Below, piece by piece: positions 1-9,596 of a stretch of 64,000 nt of DNA. Each line of letters opens with the position of its first letter. Positions within the stretch are counted from its first letter, which is position 1. The DNA is taken from the NCBI GenBank assembly GCA_035048495.1, contig CM068543.1:24665751-24729750 (forward strand), written 5' to 3'. The notes below the pieces were generated by a model. That model made no database searches. It saw only the letters and a program-made list of their open reading frames with translations, and had not been told where the DNA came from. Source of the DNA: Euptelea pleiosperma (lineage: Eukaryota > Streptophyta > Magnoliopsida > Ranunculales > Eupteleaceae). The position numbers and the translations under genes are program-made.

Positions 1-502
1 GGCATGGGCCATTTACTATTCTATATAACAAAACACATTGGTTGTCTCCCTACTTATACCTCCTCTTACAAACATCAACAAAGAAGGGCGGAGATCTAAT
101 CCTCATGGTGGATCTCCGCCACTCATCTGATTTTGGCAAATTCTTTGTCGAGGAGTGCCGATGGCACGGGGCACCCACTAGTCTATATAACAAAACAGGG
201 AAGTTGTCTCCCCACTTATACTCCCTCTTATCTGTTTCGACAAAGAAGGGCCGAGGTCTTATCCCCCAAATGATGGTGGATCTCAGCCACTCACACCCGA
301 TTCTGGGAAATGCTTTGTAGGGGAGTGTCGAGGGCAAGGGCCACCCACTATACATCTATATAACAAAACAGAGAAGTCACTTATCCCCCCTCTTATCGGC
401 TTCACAAATATTACCCCAAATGGATGGTGGATCTAAGCCACTCATACCCAATTTTGGCAAACGCTTTGTTGGAGAGTGTCGTGGGCACGGGCCACCTACT
501 AG
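1..502 (+). mobile_element. Head-to-tail array of short Helitron-like units
   Basis: Three units follow each other directly, starting at 20, 182 and 355. Each begins TCTATATAACAAAAC and ends near CTAG or a variant (CTAG at 178-181 and 499-502; CTAT near 348-351); bases 1-19 are the end of a further unit. About 10 bases before the terminal CTAG there is a short hairpin, for example GTGCC-GAT-GGCAC at 155-167. A 5' TC, a 3' hairpin followed by CTAG, a following T and no terminal inverted repeat are the hallmarks of Helitrons. Units are about 148-170 bp and code for nothing, so they would be non-autonomous. A satellite derived from a Helitron end is the main alternative. The base before an isolated copy at 17196 is G rather than the expected A. 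Confidence 0.6.
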
Positions 503-1269
503 TTTAAGACAAAATAAAGACCAACTTAAAGAGTGTTCACGTGGGCCCAAAAGAGTGTTCCACGTGGCAAGCACGAAGAGCATGGATTGGGGAACCGAAC
601 ACATTGGCATAGCTAGCCTGCGACTCTCATTTCAAGCCACAACATCTTATTGGATTTAAGCGTCCAAATACTAATGACCATGATTCAGACTAAAAAAGTG
701 TAAATAAAGAGACATTAATTTTATACAAGGGTCGGGATCGGGAGACAACCTTTTTTGATAACTATTTTTGACAACCATTTTGGCGGACCCACATAAAAGA
801 TGAATCAATGGCTGATTTTTGGCGAGAATGATCTCCTCACCATATAGATCACCCCAACAAAAAATCAGCCCATTGTGAAATTTCTAACCCCATCAAATGT
901 GGTTTTCAAATCATCGAAATTTGAGTTTCTTTATAGAATTTCATCAAATTTTTGGGCTCAAATCCTTGCATTGGCAGTTAAGAGTGTCGATGGGTTGGAT
1001 GCAAGTGCATAAAGAACCAATCCAATTTTTAATCAATATCAGTTCGAAAAGAGTGGACCCAAACATGGATGATCAAGTTCGGTCCATCAAAGTATTGGGT
1101 TCCTATTGACACACTTATATAGAAGTCAATAAACTCATGGTTGCAATGTAAAACCTTAACCAATTGTTTGCATCAAAATCTTAGAAACTTTACCGAACTT
1201 GAAAAAGATGAAAAAAGAAGAAGAAAGGGTGGGAATTAAAGAAAACTAGAGTTTTTTAGGATTAGAAAT
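503..1269. other. Intergenic stretch, nothing recognised
   Basis: This is AT-rich non-coding sequence with only short, unsupported open frames. From about 720 it may be internal debris of the minus-strand retrotransposon whose primer binding site is at 1270-1281, but no gag or pol similarity can be seen. Confidence 0.4.
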
Positions 1270-1478
1270 GCTCTGATACCATGTAAAGATTATGAACCAA
1301 AGGTTAGAGAGAGAGAGAGACGAACTAGGGTTGCTCCACCTCCTCATTATGCTTTATATATTTCCATTTAAGTAGTACGGGCCCACTTACATTAATAAAG
1401 CATATGGGCCCAACACTTTACATAGAGTACCTATTCAACATAACATAAACATAACAAAATATAATAAGAACTCTGACA
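1270..1478 (-). mobile_element. Retrotransposon LTR with tRNA-Met primer binding site (minus orientation)
   Basis: The plus strand reads GCTCTGATACCA at 1270-1281. Its complement TGGTATCAGAGC is the standard primer binding site of plant LTR retrotransposons that use initiator tRNA-Met. It abuts a 197-bp block (1282-1478) that starts TGTAAAG and ends CTCTGACA, the TG...CA form of an LTR. This would be the 5' LTR of an element running to the left on the minus strand. No second LTR or coding region was found, so the element is truncated. A run of GA lies inside the LTR near 1307-1320. Confidence 0.6.
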
Positions 1479-2172
1479 GGTATAGGATAGAGAGCGGGTG
1501 AGAAACGTTAGCATAAGGAAGAATTAGAGGAGCGAGAAAGATAATTCATGGAGCTCAAAAGTGCAATCATGGTTTGATTGTTGCCGGAGTGGTAGTCCGC
1601 CAACCATGAGACTCCGATGGGTTGGTCTCCGGTGATGGGCGGCCGCCCATTGGAATCTCGTGGCCGACTGTCCACCACAGCCATTTGATCTGTGGCTAGG
1701 GTTTTGGCCAAACCTTTGTCCAAGGTTGAAAATAAGAGCATTTTCATCTTTTAACAAAAAAATTAGGTAGTCAACTCAAGCCAACACCAGTCAAATGACA
1801 GGTGGTGGTACCCCACCGCTAATCACCCCATGGATGATGAGTATGTTCATTTTGATCTTGGTGCTATGTTCTCTTGTTGGTTGTTACAGAAGAGAACAGA
1901 GCATTGGCCTTTATTCAAGGAGAATAGAAGATCAACACTCTACATTAAAGTGATCGTGGGAAGTATAAGTAAAAATATGTCATTTTCATCTTCCACTATT
2001 TCTTTAATGCAACCCCTAATAGTGGTAAGGCCGTGGTACCACTATTACAAGGTGGTAATAGTGGATTAAAAGACCAATTATTAATTTATCGCTTCCATTT
2101 CCATCTTTCGTTAGTCGGCCTGGGCTTTTTCCGTCTCTTTAACGGCCTTCCACCTAATTCTTCGCTCATGAT
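1479..2172. other. Intergenic stretch, no gene recognised
   Basis: There are short open frames near 1508-1757 on the minus strand and 1830-2069 on the plus strand, but none resembles a known protein. The last 28 bases before 2200 resemble the left arm of the foldback repeat family described at 9597-9910. Confidence 0.4.
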
Positions 2173-2200
2173 GACCCCAGTAAAAATCAATCTTACTAGT

Positions 2201-4207
2201 CCCGATCACACAAGTTGCTCTGGAAAAGGCCTACGATCACACAAGTTGGGCTTTTCTAGATTATCTTCTAGGGAGAATAAGGTTTGGGACCAAATGACGA
2301 GAATGGATGGGAAAATGTATCAGATCACCCCGCTTCTCTGTGTTAGTAAATGGGTCTCCTTCAGGTTTTTTCGAGAGCTCTCAGGGTTTGAGGCAAGGAG
2401 ACCCACTGTTTCCATTACTTTTTATCATGGTGACTGAGGCCTTAGGTAGAATGATTTCGAAAGGAATTGGCCTAGGGGAATTAGAGCGCTTCAAAGCAGG
2501 TCCGAGAGGGTAAATGTTTCCCACTTACAATTTGCAGATGACACCTTGATATTTCTACCAGGCCAACCAGAACAAGTGACCTTTTTGAACAATCTACTGT
2601 GTTGCTTGGAAGTATGCTCGGGCCTCAAGATAAATTTTAAGAAAAATAGAATCATGCCTATAGGAGAGATGGCCGAAGTGGAGGAGTTAGCTTGGATTCT
2701 GGGATGCACAACAGGCTCTCTCCCTTTCCTACCTTGGGTTACCTTTGGGGGCGCAATCACGGGCTAAATCAGTATGGGATCCCATAGTGGAGAGGGTGCG
2801 TCGTAGGTTGGCTAGTTGGAAAGGTAAATGCCTATCCAAAGGGGGCAAAATGGTGCTTATCAAAAGCACGTTGTTTAGCCTCCCGGTTTACTTTCTGTCG
2901 CTGTTCTCGATCCCAGTATCGATAGCAATGAAGTTAGAAAAATTCATGAAAAACTTTCTTTGGCTTGACCATAAATACTCTTTTCGATACCACCTAGTTA
3001 GTTGGGCTCAGGCTTGTCTAGCTAGATCAAAGGGCGGATTAGGTTTCAAGAGAATTAGTATGATGAATCAGGCACTCTTAGGTAAGTGGATCTGGAGATT
3101 TGGCAAGGAGAGGAATAGTCTGTGGCATAAGGTGATAGTAGGTATTCATGGGGAGGAAGCAAGGGTGGGTATCTAAGCAATCTAGATTTCCATATGGTAG
3201 TGGAATCTGGAGAGGTATTCTGAAAACCAAAGATAGGGTATGGAAAGGATCCAAATTGTCCTTAGGGGATGGGTCTAGGATAAGATTCTGGGAGGATTCT
3301 TGGGTAGCGGACCTCTGTCTTAAGGAGAGCTTTCCTAGGGTGAACTCATTATCGCAGTGAAAAGGCCAAATGGTTGATAGTTTTTGGACCGGTCCCTTGG
3401 GGGAAGAAAGCTGGGACTTAGATCTCAAAAGAAATCCTTTCGAATAAGAAAAATAACAGATTGATGTATTACTTGACTGTTTGAAGTTTTACCATATCTC
3501 CAATTCAGAGGAGGATCACTTGGTCTGGAATCATTCTAAATCGGGCACATTCTCGGTTGTGTCATTTTACGAAGTTTTGCAGCCTCATCACCCCCACCTT
3601 CTTTATCGCTTGCCCATTTTCCCTCTTCATTGATTTGGAAGTCCATAGCCCCTTTGAAAATCTGATTTTTTGCTTGGGTCGCAACAATAAATAAGATTCT
3701 TACTGTTGAAAATTTGATCATTAGAAAATGGGTTCTATTGGATTACTGTGTCATGTGTAAGGCTAATGGGGAGAATACTTACCATCTTCTAGTTCATCGT
3801 GAGTTTGCCAGACAGGTGTGGTTGCTATTCCTAGTCCAATTGAACCTGAGTTGGGTTTTTCCAGCCACATTAGGAGACGCCATAGAAAGCTAGCAGGAGG
3901 CAAGGTGCTTTGGAGAATATTACCATTAGCAATCATATGGGGACCGTGGATCGAAAGAAACAAGAGAACATTCCAAAGAAAGGAAAGTTCTCTTCAAGAG
4001 GTCATCATGAATATCAAGGCATATATTTTCAGTTGGGGTAGTTTATCACTAGAGATGAGAGGAACATTCTTCAGTGATATAGTACGTCTTTAGGATGACC
4101 AACTTTTGTGTAAACAATGTACATATCACCACGTTGTATTTTGAGATCTTCTCGATCTCGTTTCTCCTTATAATATATCTTTGACTTATCAAAAAAAAAA
4201 AAAAAAA
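2201..4207 (+). mobile_element. 5'-truncated L1-type LINE with poly(A) tail and target duplications
   Basis: The plus strand encodes broken pieces of a plant L1 polyprotein in order: reverse transcriptase with GLRQGDPL near 2385-2410 and the catalytic LQFADD near 2525-2542, the region with GAQSRAKS and SKGGKMVLIKS (2745-3176), and a zinc-binding/connection region. Stops and frame changes separate them, so the copy is dead. It ends CTTATC followed by 17 A (4191-4207). The 10-base sequence TCTTACTAGT occurs at 2191-2200 and again at 4208-4217, the target-site duplication expected of target-primed insertion. The element lacks the upstream ORF1 and endonuclease, a usual 5' truncation. Confidence 0.88.
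2385..3176 (+). pseudogene. LINE reverse transcriptase pseudogene
   Basis: This is the best preserved coding part of the LINE at 2201-4207. It shows the reverse transcriptase palm with the FADD catalytic pair (2531-2542) in one frame and then, after frame changes, the thumb/connection region with the SWKGKCLSKGGKM and KGGLGF signatures typical of plant non-LTR polymerases. In its family the protein copies its own RNA at a nicked target. Internal stops near 2513, 2767 and 3176 mean no functional protein can be made. Confidence 0.8.
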
Positions 4208-4397
4208 TCTTACTAGTGATTTTCTAACCGTTGGATTAGTCACTTTCATGGATTATTTTTAACTGTGAGATTTTGAGCATTAACTGTTAGAAATCACTAG
4301 TCAGGTTGATTTTTGGTATGTAGGTCTACCTATAGGGATGGGCCAAACATCTATACAGTCAGTTGACTTTAAGATGGTGCCACGTGTTCATACTGGA
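4208..4397 (+). repeat. Right part of a foldback element split by the LINE
   Basis: After the LINE tail the sequence resumes with 'gattttctaaccgttggattagtcactttcatgg' type sequence and ends with the arm that reads ATTTTTGGTATGTAGGTC and GATGGGCCAAACATC, shared with the full copies at 9597-9910 and 48690-49000. The left part ends at 2200. The LINE therefore inserted into an existing foldback copy. Confidence 0.7.
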
Positions 4398-4689
4398 GTC
4401 ATCCGTCAACAAACATCTACTCATTATTAGTTCTCTCTATATAATAATACAACCGTTGGATTCTCGGAATCCACGGCTGAAGACAGGAGGACTCCCGAGA
4501 CGAGTCGGAAAATGGGGTCCCCTGAGCGAGCCAATCTATGATATCTCAGAAATTTAATACAAAATCCCTGAAATGCCACGTGGAACCTTTTTAGGCCCAC
4601 TGACCCATTGATACGGGAAATTTTTGCTCCTGCAACTTTTTGATCCAGCGTCCTGCAACTCATAGTTAGGTGCCACCTGTCCTGATGTT

Positions 4690-4880
4690 AAAGTGGCCCA
4701 TTAAGGGCCCGTTTGGCAACACTGAAATAAGTTAATTTTTTGCTTCCAAAAGCAAAAAAAGTTGTAAAGTTTGTTTGGATATCCATTTCAGAATTGCTTC
4801 TCAAAAGTCAAAAACTAACTTTTTTTAAGCAAAAATTTTTTTGCTTCTTGCTTCCAGTGGAAAAGTGCTTGATTTATAGC
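4690..4880. repeat. MITE-like fragment
   Basis: The block opens with GGGCCCGTTTGGCAACACTG and is full of TTTTTGCTTC and its complement, a composition typical of plant hAT-like MITE ends. A partner terminal repeat could not be paired with confidence. A related stretch lies at 30605-30735 in an intron of the splicing factor gene. Confidence 0.35.
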
Positions 4881-4964
4881 CATGGATTTGAGCAGGTTTT
4901 CACCATGGGCTTGGAGCCCCCCCATAGCCCTGTTTGTAAAGCCCATGATGATTAAATACTCGAA

Positions 4965-5630
4965 TCAACCCGTTCAAAATCACCAATCAAGCTAACTTTT
5001 GGTGCGCAGGTCCACCAAGATGTGGGCCAAACGTTTATGGGATCAGTGGTCCTGAAAGAGTGTGCCACGTGGAACCTTGAGGGACTTCTGCATCAAAATA
5101 TTGACACAGAAATCTGTGTCATAGAAAGGCTGGGATAAATAAGATGGAGTAAACCATGCAGTGAGCGAAGCCGATCACTGCACACAGTACAAGCCACGTG
5201 GTACAATCTTAGTGGATGCTGACTGTATGGATGTTTGGCCAATCACTGGGTGGACCGTATGGATGTTTGTGCGGTTGACGCCATTGACAGTTGGATTCAA
5301 GAGATCCACGGTTAAAAAGTCCCTGCATTCTTTCGCTCGCCCTCCCTACCCCTTGGAAGACACAACCAAAAATCAGCTTTGATTGGTTATCTTTAGCAAT
5401 TAGCTTTTTGCATTTTTTAGGAGTGATTCTAGCCATTTGATTCAAGCTTTTTTTTGGGTAGTAGATTCAACGGTTAAAAAGTATCAATCAAGGTGATATA
5501 TGCGATTGGTGAATCCAAAAAAAATTGCTAGGTAGGGCCACTGATCGACTGCATTGAGAATTCTCTGCATCAAAATTGTTCCATCACATAAAATACGAAC
5601 TCCATTTCGATTGGACCAAAACAGTGGGAC
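4965..5630. repeat. Degraded foldback element pieces
   Basis: Pieces of the foldback arms recur: TTTTGGTGCGCAGGTCCACC with GTGCCACGTGGAACC (4995-5080), AGCCACGTGGTACAATCTTAG with GTATGGATGTTTGGCC (5190-5245), and weaker similarity at 5480-5560. They are too diverged and rearranged to give clean ends. No gene is visible between 4880 and 5925. Confidence 0.5.
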
Positions 5631-5924
5631 CATAAAGCATGTGCGTCTTCCACATAGGTCCCACCTTGTGTTCCTAGAGCTAGTAGGTATATCCTTTATA
5701 GTTTATACAATAAGTAGAATGGTTTCGTGACTTGCAGTCCATTTATAAAGCAACAACTGGGGTTGCCACCCACGTGACAATTAAAGGCCTACAACTTTAA
5801 AGGGCACAAAAGCTTCCCTCATTAATGTCTCTTTATTCTGAAGACAAACTGGGTTGGAACTTGGAGTACGCCCTTCGCAGTTCAGGTTCTCCAGCACGCC
5901 AACGTCCCTCATCAATGACAATGT

Positions 5925-6125
5925 GGGACCATAGTATAATCCACGTGGCACACTCTTAGAAGCTACTGATCCGTATAGATTTTTGTCCCATCTCTAAGTG
6001 ACCTATATACCAAATATAACCCTGATTAGTAAAACCAATGGCCAAAAAGCTGATTTTTGGTATGAATGTCTACTAAGGAATGGGCTAAACATCCATGCGG
6101 TCAGCCCAATTGCAGCCGTGAGTAA
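5925..6125. repeat. Short foldback element copy
   Basis: The left arm CCACGTGGCACACTCTTAG...GATCCGTATAGATTTTTGTCCC is followed almost at once by its inverse, CTGATTTTTGGTATGAATG...GGGCTAAACATCCATGCGGTCAG. The central spacer present in full copies (about 60-80 bp) is missing, so this is a compact version of the family. Confidence 0.65.
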
Positions 6126-6182
6126 CAAAAAAATGCGCTTCCCATCTCAAAAGATCTCATACCCTATACCCTATAGGGCCTA

Positions 6183-6222
6183 TACCCTAAACCCAACCCT
6201 ACCCTACCCTACCCTACCCTTT
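6183..6222. repeat. Telomere-like CCCTA-rich tandem repeat
   Basis: The sequence contains CCCTAAACCC followed by four copies of TACCC. It resembles plant telomere repeat (CCCTAAA) but the unit is shorter, and the run is only about 40 bases. It is best read as a short interstitial telomere-like repeat. Confidence 0.5.
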
Positions 6223-6776
6223 GTTTCTTTAAAGTCAAATAAGCTTTATTTGGAGAATCCTCCATCATGAGAGAGTTGTTGGCACTAACCTTTGGCACTA
6301 ACCTTAATCGAAAGTCAATGATGACTTGTGAACATTCTGCACAAAAGAGAGTTGTATATGGTCACACCACTCACACTCCATTTCCCACCGTCCACACACA
6401 AATCTACAACAGATCTCTCTCTCTCTCTCCAAGTCAACCCTATCTTATGATACCCACATCACATTATAAAGTATATACATAAAATAATAGGGTTCTTTTG
6501 ACTTACCTCCCTTGTTAACATAGCAAATTAAATGCGCCTCCATATATTCATAAAATTTAGGATATTTTAGTACCACCTCCCCGAAATTTGAATGTAATTT
6601 TGTAATACCCCTTATACTTTCAAACTTTCGGATTACACCCCTTGACCTAGTTTAACTATCATTTGACTAGCATTAAAATGCGACATGCATCATGCAGCTG
6701 TTAATTCACTTATGAAAGGAATATAATATTGCAAGTACAATGTTAACAACGTGTGATTCAAGTCCATTTAACTGAA

Positions 6777-6980
6777 CCCCGAGAGTTGGGCGTAAATGGC
6801 CAGGACTACGCCTCGGGAAGTGTAGGTCTTGAGTTCGAATCCCCTCCCCTTGGGACCAGCCACCAGCTGGGCTTGCCCAAGCGTTTAAACAACGCAGAGT
6901 GGGCGATGGCCTTACCCGTGTCCATGGGGACTTAGTCGGGTGCTCTAAGAGGCCCAGATACCCGTGATACCAAAAAAAAA
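6777..6980 (+). mobile_element. tRNA-derived SINE with 16-bp target duplications
   Basis: This is a 204-bp element with an RNA polymerase III B box (GAGTTCGAATCC at 6831-6842) and a plausible A box upstream near 6792-6805, ending in a run of A (6972-6980). The 16-base sequence AGTCCATTTAACTGAA lies immediately on both sides (6761-6776 and 6981-6996) without mismatch, which fixes the ends and shows insertion by LINE-type machinery. It codes for nothing. The body with CTTGGGACCAGCCACC resembles plant Au-like SINEs, though that family name is from memory. Confidence 0.88.
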
Positions 6981-7224
6981 AGTCCATTTAACTGAAGTCA
7001 ACCAATGTTAAACTAGGTCAAGGGGGGTAATCCTAAAGTTTGAAAGTATAAGGGGTATTACAAATTACTTTCAAATTTTAAGGGGTGTTACTAAAATAAC
7101 GTTTACCCCCCCCCCCCCCAAAAAAAATGTTTATTTTTCAGAAAATAATGGTATAACGAAAATAATTTCCATTATGTTTTCAGCATTTTAACGGTACATA
7201 ACATAATAGGTACCCTTCCGGGTT

Positions 7225-7400
7225 ATGTTATGTACCGTGAAAATGATTGCTCAAGGGATGAGATAGGTTTTTAATTGCTAAAGTGGGCGAGCATTCTTTT
7301 GCCCTTGTGAACGTGCAAATTGCCAATTGCATGCGTGGGAAATGATTGCACGTGTTAACCTATTTGCACACCAGATTTGCATGCGTTCCAAACACACCCT
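7225..7400. repeat. MITE remnant related to the PIF/Harbinger element at 34454-42203
   Basis: The right end (GCCAATTGCATGCGT, TGATTGCAC, ATTTGCATGCGTTCCAAACACACCC, then TAA) closely follows the right end of the large Harbinger element (GCCAATTGCATGCGT, GATTGCACAGG, GATTTGCAAGTGTATCAAACGCACCC, then TTA). The left terminal repeat is not clear, so this may be truncated. Confidence 0.55.
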
Positions 7401-7850
7401 AAGTCTACTAAAAAACAATTAAACTACCCCTCGTGAGTATTTTGAAATCAAGAATAAAAAAAAGTATGAAGGAATAAATTCGTCATTTCGTCAAGTCAAT
7501 GGTCAAGGGAGGAGGCATTTCTAATTTACACAATTAATAAGGGAGGAAATTCAAATAAACCCTAAAATAATAAAATAAACCCTAAGCATCACATTCAAGA
7601 AAGCAAAGTTTCCACCTTAACCAACCTCAATTAACAAATCATTTCGTGTAGCTAAATTTGCTCTTCCCCGTGATGTGCCGTGCCGTCGCAGCTACTCTTG
7701 TTTTTGGAACCAAAACTATAGCATAAAATATAAGTAACACCACAAATATATGGTAAATTAAAAATAAAGATATTTCAATCAACAAACACTTAGCATCATA
7801 TGGGTGATGGGTAAGATGAATCATTCACTTAAACTTGACAAATTGTATTT

Positions 7851-7861
7851 TTCTTCTTCTT

Positions 7862-7890
<29 letters not shown>
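7851..7890. repeat. (TTC)n microsatellite
   Basis: An uninterrupted run of about 13 TTC units lies about 125 bases downstream of the CLE stop codon (the gene is on the minus strand, so there it reads GAA). Confidence 0.9.
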
Positions 7891-7892
<2 letters not shown>

Positions 7893-8014
7893 ATACATAC
7901 ACACATATACTTAATAGAACATACATTTGATCCAAGTGGGTTATTGAATTTGATCTGAATTGAGGTTTTACAAGAATTGTAACAACATAAATATAAAGTT
8001 CTTGATCAGAAACC

Positions 8015-8314
8015 TCAATGGTGTAACGGGTTTGGACCCGTTGGGACTAAGCGCTTTTCGACGCCGTAACGAGGGTCGATCTCACTTCCGGTTGGGTCTG
8101 GCTCGACTACAACAGGTGGGGAGTGTCGTCGTGAACGGTGTCGTCGTTGGAGCGGCGTGAAGTCGAATTTGCTGGTTAAGACTTTCCTGTTGATCAAAGT
8201 ATTGTGAGAGAGAGATAGAGAGGTGTTGTTGGATTTGAAATTACTCCATCCATGAATCAACAATAAGAGGAAAGAGAGCCAAAGAATGATCCATAACAAA
8301 TGTGAAATCCTCAT
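8015..8314 (-). CDS. CLE: CLE12/CLE13-like CLAVATA3/ESR-related peptide precursor
   Basis: This single-exon gene encodes a 99-residue precursor of a secreted signalling peptide. The last 12 residues are RLVPTGPNPLHH, a CLE dodecapeptide (residues 88-99), preceded by EIDPRYGVEKR, the conserved flank of the CLE12/CLE13 group. In the family the peptide is cut out, proline-hydroxylated and often arabinosylated, and bound outside the cell by leucine-rich-repeat receptor kinases that control meristem or root development. Residues 1-23 form a hydrophobic signal peptide (MRISHLLWII...); the middle is a variable basic linker. I chose the ATG at 8314 because it begins the signal peptide; an in-frame upstream ATG at 8458 would place about 48 low-complexity residues before it. 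Threonine stands at peptide position 5, where serine is more usual in this group. A CT-rich leader (minus sense) lies upstream near 8530-8560, and a TATA-like CATAAAAA lies near 8514-8522. The frame is intact. Confidence 0.93.
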   Translation of the reverse strand: MRISHLLWIILWLSFLLLLIHGWSNFKSNNTSLSLSHNTLINRKVLTSKFDFTPLQRRHRSRRHSPPVVVEPDPTGSEIDPRYGVEKRLVPTGPNPLHH

Positions 8315-8650
8315 AGCTATGGTGGAGAAGGAGAAGGAGAAGGATGAGAAGAGGAAGCATGGAGAAATAAAATGGGAAGGGGGGAGTGAGAAAGAGAGGA
8401 GAGATTTTAGTAGATGGGGAGTTTTGGAAGATTGACAGCTTGAATCTGATAGACCCACATAAGAAATGTGAGAGAGGGTTGAAATGGGGGTGTGCTTGCT
8501 TCCATGTGACTCCGTTTTTATGGTAATTTAATGAGAGAGAGAGGAGAGAGAGAGAGAGTGTTCTTCGGTCCAGTTGATGAGGAGAGACAGGAGGAGGGGG
8601 GGAGCAGAGTTGTCGACCCTTTTCCAATGAAACTTCCTTGACGTTCAAGG
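8315..8650 (-). promoter_or_regulatory. CLE gene 5' leader and proximal promoter region
   Basis: Read on the minus strand, the region contains a TATA-like CCATAAAAAC near 8512-8522 and long CT tracts, especially at 8530-8560 and 8325-8400. Pyrimidine tracts are common near plant transcription starts. The start site itself cannot be fixed from the sequence. Confidence 0.35.
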
Positions 8651-8789
8651 AACAAATGAGTCATTAAAATCGATTGTCAAACCTTCCACTTGAAATTATA
8701 TGTTTTTGATTTGATAATTTTAATCATTACCCTTTTGAAAATATTTGATTTGATGCACAAAATAGTAACTCTCTCTCCTCTTTTTTGAT

Positions 8790-9450
8790 AATGGGGCGCC
8801 AATAGATTTAAGCATATCGTTTAGAAAATCTGTTATAACGGTAACGCCTTAACCCGTTATGTTTTTTTTTTCCCATTATAACGCCCAAGACCGAAAAAAA
8901 AAGGATTATTCATTACGATGGATATAACAGCGTTTATTTTGAAAAAAAAAATCATTTTTTATCGTTATTGACTTTTTTCTAAAAATAATAATATTTTGAC
9001 CGGTGTTTTACTCAAACGTGACTGATGTGGCCCCGTTAATGGTAACGTTAAGGGACCGTTACAACGGAACATTTAAATATTGGATTTAAGCACAAAATTG
9101 TTGATTTTAAATTACCAAAATACCCTTGCCTTTTCAATTATTAGTTTTATTTCTTTCTCTTTTCTTTTTTAAAAAGCCTAATTTATACCTTTTTTTCTTT
9201 TCTTTTTTTGATAGGTAAGCCCGAGGTTTAAAGGAGGCCGTTTTAACGGTTAAACGGACTGGGAGCGTTACCGTTTAAACGGCCGTTAAAATGGATTGAA
9301 ACGGCCAGGAGCAAAATTGGAAAAAAATAGAATTAAACGGATTTTAACGAAATAAATGGCCCTGAAATTCAAATTTTGAGTGTTTTGAAGGGCTCGATCA
9401 AGATTTAAGTATCTAGCGGAGCCGGGATTTTGTTCAGGGGGGCAAGCGAC
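8790..9450. repeat. Degraded copies of the CCGTTATAACGG palindromic MITE family
   Basis: The stretch repeats motifs such as CCGTTATA, TATAACGG, GGTAACG and GGACTGGGAGCGTTACCG. 9215-9420 begins GAGGTTTAAAGGAGGCCG and follows the order of the intact copy at 13850-14176, but the right end is missing. T-rich runs near 9180-9215 with TTTTTTTGATAGGTAAG look like the reversed tail of an L1 LINE. Confidence 0.5.
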
Positions 9451-9596
9451 TGTCAACCAACAATGCTAACAACAGCTAATAGTATTTTTAATTTATGGAA
9501 TTACCCCTATATAGAAAGGGGTAATTGAGGCCCATCCCTTCTTTTTATATATTCCAGCACTCCGTTCCGATTTTTTTGAATAAATCTTTGGTAACA

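Larger units (their letters stand above)
6482..7570. mobile_element. Nested foldback elements with long inverted repeats
   Basis: Two layers are visible. The outer ends pair as inverted repeats: 6485-6542 (ATAATAGGGTTC...TTAAATGCGCCTCC) matches the complement of 7511-7566. An inner pair is closer: 6575-6665 (GTAATACCCCTTATACTTTCAAACTT...CCTTGACCTAGTTTAAC) matches the complement of 7008-7095. These are foldback or MITE-type elements without coding capacity. A SINE lies inside the inner one. A run of 14 C followed by 7 A occurs near 7107-7127. Confidence 0.65.

Noticed and set aside
6183..6222. CCCTA-rich run read as a telomere end
   Set aside because: Only about 40 bases, units irregular, with host and repeat sequence on both sides. 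It is at most a short interstitial repeat.
6825..6843. tRNA gene suggested by the B box
   Set aside because: There is no cloverleaf, the unit is 204 bp with an A tail and target duplications, so it is a SINE and not a tRNA gene.
8241..8648. A 135-codon minus-strand frame overlapping the CLE gene and its leader
   Set aside because: It is a low-complexity frame in the CT-rich leader. The CLE frame is the one with a signal peptide and the conserved C-terminal motif.
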